Below, piece by piece: positions 37,893 through 45,736 of a DNA stretch of 64,000 nt. Location: contig PKUJ01000012.1 of NCBI GenBank assembly GCA_002869565.1, positions 11,729 to 75,728 of the forward strand. The letters run 5' to 3'. Position 1 is the stretch's first letter. The number at the start of each line of letters is the position of its first letter. Made by a program: the position numbers and the translations under genes. Below the pieces are notes generated by a model. The model was not told where the DNA came from and searched no databases. It saw only the letters and a list, made by a program, of their open reading frames with translations. The DNA comes from Arcobacter sp. (GTDB lineage: Bacteria; Campylobacterota; Campylobacteria; Campylobacterales; Arcobacteraceae).

Positions 37893-38618
37893 TTAAATAT
37901 TTGAGATTTTATCATTTGATAAAATAATTTTATGTTTATACATATTTGCTTTAATCAAAATATCTGAATATTCTACAGGATTATTCTCTTTATCAAAAGA
38001 CAATCTATGCAAAGATAAAAGTGAAGAGCCTTCTCTTATTCCTAATTTTTTAGCTTCTTCAAAATTAGAGTCTTTTGCTTCTACTGTCTCTTCAGCATTA
38101 TAAAATTCAATATTATATTCATCTTTTAAAAACTTATATAAGGATTCAATATTAAACTTTTTCTTTAAATTTGGAACTTTGTCAAAATCAAGATAATTTG
38201 CCATCAAAGCAAAAGGCGTTCCATTCATTTCTCTAAATCTTTTTATACATAATAAAGTATCGCATTGCAATAACTCTTTTACATAGTGATCTTTTTTGAT
38301 TATCTCAAATTCAATTGATTTTGTAGTTAGTTTATGATTTTGTTTTTCTAATCTTTGAGTTAATGAGCCAATAGAATTTGCGTCATAAAGAATTTTTTGT
38401 TCTTTTACAAAAGTACCAGAACCTTGTTTTCGTTCTAAGATATTATCTCTTTCTAATAACTCAATAGCTTTTCGTACTGTAATTCTACTAACTTCATACT
38501 CTTTTTCTAATTTAAGTTCAGAAGGGATAAGCTCTCCCGCTTTATAATTATTTTGAATATCTTTTAAAAGTTTACTTTTTAATTGTACATATAAAGGAAT
38601 ACCATTTTTATTAAACAA
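37893..38618 (-). CDS. GntR/HutC-family regulator, copy 1
   Basis: Transcription factor of 241 residues with an N-terminal winged helix-turn-helix (PLYVQLKSKLLKDI; LIPSELKLEKEYEVSRITVRKAIELLERDNILERKQGSGTFV) and a C-terminal UTRA ligand domain (LLCIKRFREMNGTPFALMANYLDFDKVP onward; SLHRLSFDKENNPVEYSDILIKANMYK). It lies 11 bases after a closely similar paralogue and next to glpD, so it probably controls the glycerol genes. The ligand is likely glycerol or glycerol 3-phosphate, by context only. Confidence 0.92.
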   Translation of the reverse strand: MFNKNGIPLYVQLKSKLLKDIQNNYKAGELIPSELKLEKEYEVSRITVRKAIELLERDNILERKQGSGTFVKEQKILYDANSIGSLTQRLEKQNHKLTTKSIEFEIIKKDHYVKELLQCDTLLCIKRFREMNGTPFALMANYLDFDKVPNLKKKFNIESLYKFLKDEYNIEFYNAEETVEAKDSNFEEAKKLGIREGSSLLSLHRLSFDKENNPVEYSDILIKANMYKHKIILSNDKISNI

Positions 38619-38629
38619 TATTAAAATCC

Positions 38630-39367
38630 TTATTTTTGAATATTCGATATTTTATCATTAGATAAAATGATTTTATGTTTATACATATCTGATTTTATAA
38701 CCAAATTTGAATACTCTATTGGTTTATTTGCTTTATCAAAAGATAATCTTTTTAACGATAATAAAGGAAAACCTTCTTCTATGTTTAATTTTTTAGCTTC
38801 ATCTTTATTTGCAGCTTTTGCTTCTACTATCTCTTCTGCATTATAAAGTTCAATATTATACTCTTCTTTTAAGAAAGCATATAAAGATTCAAGATTTAAT
38901 TTTTTATCAATATCAGGAACAGTATTTATATCAAAATAGTTTATCATAAGAGCAAAAGGAACCTCATCTAATAATCTAGTTCTTCTAATACAAAGTAACT
39001 TTTCACAATTTAACATATCTTTTACAAAATGATCTTCACTTTCTTCAATTATTTCAAATGATATTGATTTTGTAGTTAATAGATGTTTTTGTTTTGATAG
39101 TCTTTGAGTTAATGAACCAATAGAGTTTGCATCATAAAGAATCTTTTTTTCTTGAACATATGTTCCTTTACCTTGCTTTTTAATTACAATATTCTCTTTT
39201 TCTAACTCTTCAATAGCTTTTCTTACTGTTATTCTGCTTACTTGATATCTTTCTTCCAATTTACCTTCAGGAGGAATAATATCATTAGCTTTATAGTTAG
39301 TTTTAATATCTTCTAAAAGTTTTTCTTTTAACTGGAGATATAAAGGTATACCATTTTTAGCAAACAA
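38630..39367 (-). CDS. GntR/HutC-family regulator, copy 2
   Basis: 245 residues, same architecture as the downstream copy and clearly a tandem duplicate: both open with MF-x-KNGIPLY-x-QLK, share KILYDANSIGSLTQRL in the linker and end in MYKHKIILSNDKISNI. The duplicated recognition helix VSRITVRKAIEELE is almost unchanged, so both may bind the same operator, while the UTRA pockets have drifted (LLDEVPFALMINYFDINTVP against REMNGTPFALMANYLDFDKVP). First gene of the pair; an operator-like TTATAACAATATA lies about 20 bases upstream. Confidence 0.92.
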   Translation of the reverse strand: MFAKNGIPLYLQLKEKLLEDIKTNYKANDIIPPEGKLEERYQVSRITVRKAIEELEKENIVIKKQGKGTYVQEKKILYDANSIGSLTQRLSKQKHLLTTKSISFEIIEESEDHFVKDMLNCEKLLCIRRTRLLDEVPFALMINYFDINTVPDIDKKLNLESLYAFLKEEYNIELYNAEEIVEAKAANKDEAKKLNIEEGFPLLSLKRLSFDKANKPIEYSNLVIKSDMYKHKIILSNDKISNIQK

Positions 39368-39387
39368 AAGTTAGATCCTTTAATAGA

Positions 39388-39400
39388 TTATAACAATATA
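39388..39400. promoter_or_regulatory. Candidate operator upstream of the GntR pair
   Basis: TTATAACAATATA resembles the TTATAACATTATAA motif found at glpD/glpS and upstream of the aldehyde dehydrogenase. Autoregulation is common in this family; here it is inference from one imperfect match in AT-rich DNA. Confidence 0.3.
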
Positions 39401-39545
39401 TTCTATTTTTATTATATATTACATAATTCACTTTTAAAGTGCACTTAATATAAGTATTTTTAGACCTCTAATCTTTACATATATAAGTATATTTTATAAA
39501 TGGAAACTTTTTTTAACCTTTTTGTATAAAATCTACCTATTATTT

Positions 39546-41108
39546 TTATAATGAATTATTTAATAAATACAGAGCATCTTCTTTCTCTTTTAATGTTCTA
39601 TTTTCATCCCAAGCTAACTCTTCTTCCATAATAAATAAAACTTTATCTAAAATATCAAAAGCTACTTTTTTATCAATTAAAGCAACATTACATCTTCTTA
39701 CAATGTAATCCATAGGTTTTTTAACGAACTCTTCTTTTATACAATAAATTACTTCCGCATTAGTGTATGGTTCACCTTCGATTAAATATTCGATATTTTC
39801 AACAGATGATAAAAGCTTTTCAACTCTATCTCCATATTGAGAAAGTAAATAATCATTAGTCTCTTGATTTAGATTTTTTGCAATAAAATTTGTATCTAAA
39901 TTTTTACTTCCTACTAATTTTAATTTTTTAGTAATACATTTTTCTTTTTCTTTATTTTCTACTTTATAAATATGGTCAACTAATTGTTCTGCCATTTTTC
40001 TATAAGTCGTCCATTTACCACCGATTATACTTATAAGTCCAGATTTGTTTGTTCTTATTTCATGTTCTCTTACAATATTTGAAGTATCAGCATCTTCATC
40101 AGGTGCAACTAAAGGTCTAAGACCACACCATGAAGATAAAATTTCCTCTTTTTCTATTTTCATATCAAAGTAAATTTTTAGATGTCTTAAAAGATATTCA
40201 ATATCTTTATCTGTAACTTCTGGATGTGTTCTTAATTTAGCTGGATCATCTGTAGTTCCAACCAAACATTTTCCAAGCCATGGTAAAATAAATAAAACTC
40301 GTCCATCTTCTGTTTTAGGAATCATTAATCCCTCTTTAGATGGTAAATATTTTTTATCTAACACAATATGAATACCTGTACTTAAATCAAGCATTTTTTT
40401 GGCATCTTGTTCATCTAATCTATTTACTCTATCAGCAAAAACACCTGCAGCATTTACAATATGTCTTCCTTTTAGGATAATAGTTTGATTATTTAATTTA
40501 TCTAATACTTCTACTCCATTTACTTTCCCACTCTCATCATAAGTGAAAGCTTTAACTTCATGATAGTTTTTACATTCAGCTCCATACTCTTTTGCAGTTT
40601 GTAATAAGGAGATTGTTAATCGTGAATCATTAAATGAACCATCATAATATTTTACACCACCTGCTAATCCTTCTTTTTTGATTACTGGAAACTTTTCAAT
40701 CATTTTTGATTTAGAAACAATGGAACTTCTTCCTAATCCTTTTGTTCCTGAAACAAAGTCATATAAACTTAAACCTGCAAACATATAAGGAACTTCCCAC
40801 CATCTATACAAAGGAGTAATTAAAGTTAACCTAGAACATAAATGTGGAGCATTTTTCAATAATCTTGATCTCTCTTTTAATCCCTCTTTAACTAAATTAA
40901 ATTGGTTTATATCAAGATGTTTTACCGCTTTTTCCAAATATCTAACTCCACCATGAACTAATTTAGTACTTCTTGAACTAGTCCCTTCAGAAAAATCATT
41001 TTTTTCTAATAATATAGTTTTAAGACCTCGTGAAGCAGCATCAACAGCAATACCACTTCCTGTTGCTCCTCCACCTATAATAATAATGTCATATTTTTCA
41101 TTTTTCAT
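39546..41108 (-). CDS. glpD: Glycerol-3-phosphate dehydrogenase, FAD type
   Basis: Oxidises sn-glycerol 3-phosphate to dihydroxyacetone phosphate and passes electrons to quinone at the inner membrane. Visible are the FAD dinucleotide fold (YDIIIIGGGATGSGIAVDAASRG), the family signature SEGTSSRSTKLVHGGVRYLE, VNAAGVFADR, FILPWLGKCLVGTTD and the C-terminal DAO_C region. The start is taken as ATG 41108 because AAGGAC lies at the right distance; an in-frame TTG at 41129 would add seven residues that include that ribosome site. About 520 residues. Divergent from the glycerol transport operon. Confidence 0.95.
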   Translation of the reverse strand: MKNEKYDIIIIGGGATGSGIAVDAASRGLKTILLEKNDFSEGTSSRSTKLVHGGVRYLEKAVKHLDINQFNLVKEGLKERSRLLKNAPHLCSRLTLITPLYRWWEVPYMFAGLSLYDFVSGTKGLGRSSIVSKSKMIEKFPVIKKEGLAGGVKYYDGSFNDSRLTISLLQTAKEYGAECKNYHEVKAFTYDESGKVNGVEVLDKLNNQTIILKGRHIVNAAGVFADRVNRLDEQDAKKMLDLSTGIHIVLDKKYLPSKEGLMIPKTEDGRVLFILPWLGKCLVGTTDDPAKLRTHPEVTDKDIEYLLRHLKIYFDMKIEKEEILSSWCGLRPLVAPDEDADTSNIVREHEIRTNKSGLISIIGGKWTTYRKMAEQLVDHIYKVENKEKEKCITKKLKLVGSKNLDTNFIAKNLNQETNDYLLSQYGDRVEKLLSSVENIEYLIEGEPYTNAEVIYCIKEEFVKKPMDYIVRRCNVALIDKKVAFDILDKVLFIMEEELAWDENRTLKEKEDALYLLNNSL

Positions 41109-41143
41109 AGTGTTATTGTCCTTGAACAAGATTACATCATAAG

Positions 41144-41179
41144 GTTATAATGTTATAGTGAACATTATAATGATATAAC
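41144..41179. promoter_or_regulatory. Operator cluster in the glpD promoter
   Basis: GTTATAATGTTATAG (41144-41158) is followed directly by AACATTATAATGATATAAC (41161-41179), two overlapping copies of one AT-rich palindromic motif, 36-71 bases upstream of the glpD ATG. The shared core is ACATTATAATG. This is where a GntR regulator would be expected to block or steer RNA polymerase. Confidence 0.55.
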
Positions 41180-41539
41180 TATAAAAAGAATATTAAATTA
41201 AATATATAATTTGCAATTGTTTTCTTTTTGGTATTTTAGAGCATTTATATTCCAACTTAATTTCACTACTAATTATTTTATATTTGTTATAACATTTAAG
41301 TCTTTTATAAGTACAGACAAACCTAGATACCATAGGATGGGGATGCTATTTTATTGCTACTATTTATTGTAAGAAAAAAATATTTTAAAAGAGTAAAATT
41401 AAGGACACATTTAAGCTTAGTTTAAAATTCTATACGTCACTATTAAAAGCAACATTATAATGTTATGATGTAAAAACAATTTAGGTCTAAATCGTTTTAT
41501 ATTTACATCCTACATATAATTTAAGGACAAGGAGATTTG
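41180..41539. other. Divergent regulatory region, glpD to glpS
   Basis: About 430 bases without a gene. It holds the operators described separately, a partial copy TGTTATAACATTT at 41286-41298, and a short purine-rich patch around 41335-41345. No open frame with a ribosome site is seen. Confidence 0.6.
41451..41470. promoter_or_regulatory. Operator in the glpS promoter
   Basis: AACATTATAATGTTATGATG, whose first 14 bases are a perfect palindrome, lies about 70 bases before glpS. It shares AACATTATAATG with the site next to glpD. Confidence 0.55.
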
Positions 41540-42628
41540 ATGTCGTTAGAACTTGAAAATATATCTATGAAAGTTAATGGACAAACACATATTTATAATA
41601 CAAATTTAACATTAGAAAAAGGTACTATGAATGTACTTCTTGGTCGAACTTTATCTGGAAAAACTACTCTTATGCGTATTATGGCTGGATTAGATGTACC
41701 TACAAGTGGACGAATTTTATGGGATGGCAAAGATGTAACTAGAATGAAAGTACAAGATAGAAAAGTTGCTATGGTATATCAACAATTTATTAACTATCCT
41801 TCTATGAGTGTATATGATAATATTGCTACACCCTTACGAATAATGAAAAAAGATGAAGCTGAGATTGATAAAGCAGTAAGAGAAACAGCTGCGCTAATGC
41901 GTCTTACTGAAATGTTAGATAGAAAACCTCTTGAATTATCAGGGGGACAACAACAAAGATGTGCTCTAGCACGTTCTTTAGTAAAAGGTTCAGGACTTGT
42001 ATTACTTGATGAACCACTTGCAAACTTAGATTATAAACTAAGAGAAGAATTAAGAGAAGAGATTCCTAAAATGTTTGAAAAATCTGGTGCAATTTTTGTA
42101 TATGCTACAACTGAACCAGAAGAAGCTTTACTCTTAGGAGGAAATGTTGCAACATTATGGGAAGGAAAAATTACACAATTTGGTAAAACTTCAGAAGTCT
42201 ACCATCATCCTAATAATGCTACTACTGCAAAAGTTTTTTCTAACCCATCAATGAACTTTTTAAAATTTACTAAAAAAGGTGAGTCAATATTTTATGGTGA
42301 TAATGAAGAGAGACGAGTTCATGATGCACTAAAAGGTATTGATGATGGAGAATATATTGCAGGATTTAGACCAAATCATCTTAGATTAAAACAAGATGAT
42401 GGCCACTTAATTAGATTTGAAGCCCACCTAAATGTTACTGAAATCACAGGTTCTGAAACATTTTTACATATGACACACTGTGATGATAACTGGATTGGAC
42501 TAATCCATGGAGTACATAATTTAAAATATAACTCCAAATTAGATGTATATTTAAATACACGTCATATTTTTGTTTTTAAAACAAATGGTGATTTAATACA
42601 AACTGCATCATATGCGAATGAAAGGTAG
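41540..42628 (+). CDS. glpS: Glycerol ABC transporter ATPase, GlpS type
   Basis: Cytoplasmic ATPase of a carbohydrate-type importer. Walker A is LLGRTLSGKTTLMRI, the signature LSGGQQQRCALARSL is intact and Walker B is LVLLDEPLANLDY. The switch region reads VYATTEPEEA: the usual His of the H-loop is missing. A C-terminal TOBE domain follows (from about 235). The start is ATG 41540 with CAAGGAG upstream, rather than the TTG one codon earlier. The gene order S-T-P-Q-U-V followed by glpK, opposite glpD, matches the glycerol transporter of Rhizobium leguminosarum. Confidence 0.9.
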   Translation: MSLELENISMKVNGQTHIYNTNLTLEKGTMNVLLGRTLSGKTTLMRIMAGLDVPTSGRILWDGKDVTRMKVQDRKVAMVYQQFINYPSMSVYDNIATPLRIMKKDEAEIDKAVRETAALMRLTEMLDRKPLELSGGQQQRCALARSLVKGSGLVLLDEPLANLDYKLREELREEIPKMFEKSGAIFVYATTEPEEALLLGGNVATLWEGKITQFGKTSEVYHHPNNATTAKVFSNPSMNFLKFTKKGESIFYGDNEERRVHDALKGIDDGEYIAGFRPNHLRLKQDDGHLIRFEAHLNVTEITGSETFLHMTHCDDNWIGLIHGVHNLKYNSKLDVYLNTRHIFVFKTNGDLIQTASYANER

Positions 42629-42633
42629 AAAGA

Positions 42634-43713
42634 ATGGCAAAAATAACTCTTTCAGACTTAGCACACTCTTATATGGAAAATCCTCAAAAACCAGAAGATT
42701 ATGCCTTAAGAAAAATAAACCATGAGTGGGAAGATGGAGCAGCATATGCCCTACTTGGACCATCAGGTTGTGGAAAGTCTACACTTCTAAATATAATCTC
42801 AGGAATTTTAACACCATCTGAGGGAAAAATTCTTTTTGGAGATAATGATGTCACTTACGAAACAACTGCGGATAGAAATATTGCACAAGTATTCCAGTTT
42901 CCTGTTGTATATGACACAATGACTGTAAGACAAAACTTAGAATTCCCGCTAAAAAATAGAGGTGCAACAAAAGAATATATCAATAATAGAGTTGCAGATA
43001 TAGCAAAATCAATTCAAGTTGAAGATATTTTAGATAAAAAAGCTAGAGGTTTAACAGCCGATGCAAAACAAAAAATATCACTTGGTCGAGGAATGGTTAG
43101 AGAAGATGTAAATGCAATTTTATTTGATGAACCTCTAACAGTAATTGACCCACATATGAAATGGGAATTAAGAACACAATTAAAAGCTTTACATCAAGAA
43201 CTAGAACACACAATGATTTTCGTAACACATGATCAAACAGAAGCTTTAACTTTTGCAGATAAAGTTGTTGTAATGAATTATGGTTGTGTACTACAAATAG
43301 GAACACCTGAAGAACTTTTTCAAAAACCAGCACATACTTTTGTAGGCTATTTTATTGGTTCACCAGGAATGAACTTCTTTGATGTTGAAATAAATGAAAA
43401 CATAGCAAAACTTGATGATGTAGAAATTGAATTAAACCATAAATATAAAAACACTTCAAATAAAATTGAATTGGGTATTAGACCAGAATTTATAAATTTA
43501 ACAAACAATGTAAATGATATAAAAATTAATATTGTAAGAGTTGAAGATGTTGCTCACCATAAAATTGTGAGAGCTACATATAATGACAAAAAAATAAATA
43601 TTATCATTCCTGAAGATGAAAAAATTACTGATGAAATGACATATATAAATTTTGATAGAAACAACATCAATATATATGTTGATAGTTGGTTAGTTCAAGG
43701 AGAAGCATTATGA
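42634..43713 (+). CDS. glpT: Glycerol ABC transporter ATPase, GlpT type
   Basis: Second ATPase of the importer, 359 residues. Walker A LLGPSGCGKSTLLNI, Walker B AILFDEPLTVIDP and the switch His in FVTHDQTEA are canonical, but the signature LSGGQ is replaced by LTADAKQKISLGRG. GlpT thus supplies a complete Walker site while its partner GlpS supplies the intact signature, so the heterodimer should have one consensus and one degenerate ATP site. A TOBE domain closes the protein. Its stop overlaps the start of the first permease (ATGA). Confidence 0.9.
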   Translation: MAKITLSDLAHSYMENPQKPEDYALRKINHEWEDGAAYALLGPSGCGKSTLLNIISGILTPSEGKILFGDNDVTYETTADRNIAQVFQFPVVYDTMTVRQNLEFPLKNRGATKEYINNRVADIAKSIQVEDILDKKARGLTADAKQKISLGRGMVREDVNAILFDEPLTVIDPHMKWELRTQLKALHQELEHTMIFVTHDQTEALTFADKVVVMNYGCVLQIGTPEELFQKPAHTFVGYFIGSPGMNFFDVEINENIAKLDDVEIELNHKYKNTSNKIELGIRPEFINLTNNVNDIKINIVRVEDVAHHKIVRATYNDKKINIIIPEDEKITDEMTYINFDRNNINIYVDSWLVQGEAL

Positions 43714-44579
43714 AAAAAACAGTAAACCAAAAAGCTTGGTTCCTTGTACTTCCTGTACTAATATTAGTTGGGTTCTCTGCTGTAATTCCTTTGATGACAG
43801 TTGTTAACTACTCAGTACAAGATACCTTTGGAAATAATATATTCTCTTTTGTTGGGTTAGAATGGTTTGAAGAAGTTCTTCATTCAGAAAGAATTCATGC
43901 GGCATTAGGACGTCAAGTACTTTTTACTGGAATTATTTTAGCAATTGAAATTCCTCTTGGTATTTTTATTGCTCTGCATATGCCCAAAAAAGGTATTTGG
44001 GCTTCCATATGTTTAGTTTTAGTAGCTTTACCGCTACTAGTACCTTGGAATGTGGTAGGAACAATTTGGCAGATTTTTGGAAGAACTGATATAGGACTAT
44101 TAGGTTACACCTTAGCTTCTTTTGGTATTGAATATAATTATACGCAAAATGTTTTAGATGCATGGATTACTATTATTGTAATGGACGTATGGCACTGGAC
44201 ATCACTTGTTGTATTACTTTGTTATGCAGGATTACAATCAATTCCTTCTGCTTATTATCAAGCTGCAAAAATTGATCAAGCTTCAAGCTGGAATATCTTC
44301 AGATATATTCAACTTCCTAAAATGATGGGTGTTTTATTAATCGCATCTTTACTTAGATTTATGGATAGTTTTATGATTTATACTGAACCAATGGTTGTAA
44401 CAGGAGGAGGTCCAGGGAATGCTACTACATTTTTATCAATTGACTTAGTAAAAATGGCAATTGGGCAGTTTGATTTAGGTCCAGCAGCTGCCTTTTCACT
44501 AATATATTTCTTAGTGATTCTATTAGCTTCTTGGGCATTTTTTACAATTATGACAAATATTGATAAGGAGGAGAATTAA
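43710..44579 (+). CDS. glpP: Glycerol ABC transporter permease, GlpP type
   Basis: Inner-membrane permease with six helices and the MalF/UgpA-type cytoplasmic EAA loop (YYQAAKIDQASSWNIFRYIQLPKM, residues about 190-215) that contacts an ATPase. The start is ATG 43710, preceded by CAAGGAG and overlapping the glpT stop; an earlier in-frame TTG would overlap glpT by 28 bases. 289 residues. The first helix lies at about 10-35. Confidence 0.92.
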   Translation: MKKTVNQKAWFLVLPVLILVGFSAVIPLMTVVNYSVQDTFGNNIFSFVGLEWFEEVLHSERIHAALGRQVLFTGIILAIEIPLGIFIALHMPKKGIWASICLVLVALPLLVPWNVVGTIWQIFGRTDIGLLGYTLASFGIEYNYTQNVLDAWITIIVMDVWHWTSLVVLLCYAGLQSIPSAYYQAAKIDQASSWNIFRYIQLPKMMGVLLIASLLRFMDSFMIYTEPMVVTGGGPGNATTFLSIDLVKMAIGQFDLGPAAAFSLIYFLVILLASWAFFTIMTNIDKEEN

Positions 44580-44581
44580 TT

Positions 44582-45409
44582 ATGAATTCAATAAATAAAA
44601 AAGGTTTTTTTAGTAGTAAGTCTCCTGCAATTATGCTTGTATATATTATATTTTTAATGTTGCCTGTTTATTGGCTAATTAATATGAGTTTAAAAACAAA
44701 TGAAGAGATATTAGGAACATTTTCACTTTTTCCAAATAACTTAACATTTGATAATTATATTATTATATTCACTGATCCAACTTGGTACTGGGGATATATT
44801 AATTCTATTACATATGTAACGATGAATACAATAATATCAGTTGCCGTTGCACTTCCAGCAGCATATGCATTTTCACGATATACATTTTTAGGAGATAAAC
44901 ATCTATTTTTCTGGTTACTAACCAACAGAATGGCACCACCTGCTGTATTTGCGCTGCCATTCTTTCAACTTTATTCAAGTGTTGGTTTATTTGATACACA
45001 TATTGCGGTGGCTTTAGCTCATACCTTATTTAATGTTCCATTATCAGTTTGGATTTTAGAGGGCTTTATGCGTGGTGTACCAAAAGAAATAGATGAAACA
45101 GCATATATTGATGGCTTTAGTTTTTTTGCTTTTTTTACAAAAATTTTTACACCATTAATTGCTTCGGGTATTGGAGTTGCAGCATTTTTTTGTTTTATGT
45201 TTTCTTGGGTTGAATTACTTTTAAGTAGAACATTGACATCTGTGAATGCTAAATCTATAGCAGTTACTATGACAAAAACTGTTTCAGCTTCAGGAGTTGA
45301 TTGGGGCGTTTTAGCAGCAGCAGGAGTTTTAACACTAATTCCTGGTGCAATCGTTATATATTTTGTTCGTAATCATATTGCCAAGGGTCTATCTCTTGGA
45401 CGAGTTTAA
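44582..45409 (+). CDS. glpQ: Glycerol ABC transporter permease, GlpQ type
   Basis: Second permease, 275 residues with six helices; first helix at about 14-34 (PAIMLVYIIFLMLPVYWLINMS). The EAA loop is GVPKEIDETAYIDGFSFFAFFTKIFTPL. Forms the translocation pore with the upstream permease. AAGGAGGAG upstream gives strong initiation; the gene starts two bases after the previous stop. Confidence 0.92.
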   Translation: MNSINKKGFFSSKSPAIMLVYIIFLMLPVYWLINMSLKTNEEILGTFSLFPNNLTFDNYIIIFTDPTWYWGYINSITYVTMNTIISVAVALPAAYAFSRYTFLGDKHLFFWLLTNRMAPPAVFALPFFQLYSSVGLFDTHIAVALAHTLFNVPLSVWILEGFMRGVPKEIDETAYIDGFSFFAFFTKIFTPLIASGIGVAAFFCFMFSWVELLLSRTLTSVNAKSIAVTMTKTVSASGVDWGVLAAAGVLTLIPGAIVIYFVRNHIAKGLSLGRV

Positions 45410-45420
45410 GGAGGTTTAGT

Positions 45421-45699
45421 ATGAATTTATCATGGATGGCATGGACAAATGGAACTGCTATATTTTTCATTTGTATTTTTGCGGCATTAATAATAATGAC
45501 TATCTGGGCCATTAAGTGGCCACAGGCACCAAGAGTAGGAATTTTACGTATTGAAACCACTCCCGGTGACCGACTTTTTCTTAGTCTGTTAGGTTCGGCA
45601 TTTATCTGCCTTGCTTGGTTGGCAATATTTGGTGCTCCGATTTTCGGAGGAATGGTTGTTTGTTTTTTTTATGCACTAGCGGTTTTTCGTTGGGTATAA
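45421..45699 (+). CDS. glpU: DUF2160 membrane protein, GlpU type
   Basis: 92-residue protein with two or three membrane helices. The sequence WMAWTNGTAIFFICIFAALI, GILRIETTPGDRLFLSLLGSAFICLAWL and the FFYALAVFRWV ending match what I recall of DUF2160, found almost only inside glycerol ABC operons and called GlpU in Rhizobium. Its role is unknown; an accessory subunit of the permease is plausible. Preceded by AAGGAGG and placed between the permease and binding-protein genes. Confidence 0.85.
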   Translation: MNLSWMAWTNGTAIFFICIFAALIIMTIWAIKWPQAPRVGILRIETTPGDRLFLSLLGSAFICLAWLAIFGAPIFGGMVVCFFYALAVFRWV

Positions 45700-45736
45700 A
45701 AATTTAGTGTAACATATTAACTTTAAGGGGAAAAGA

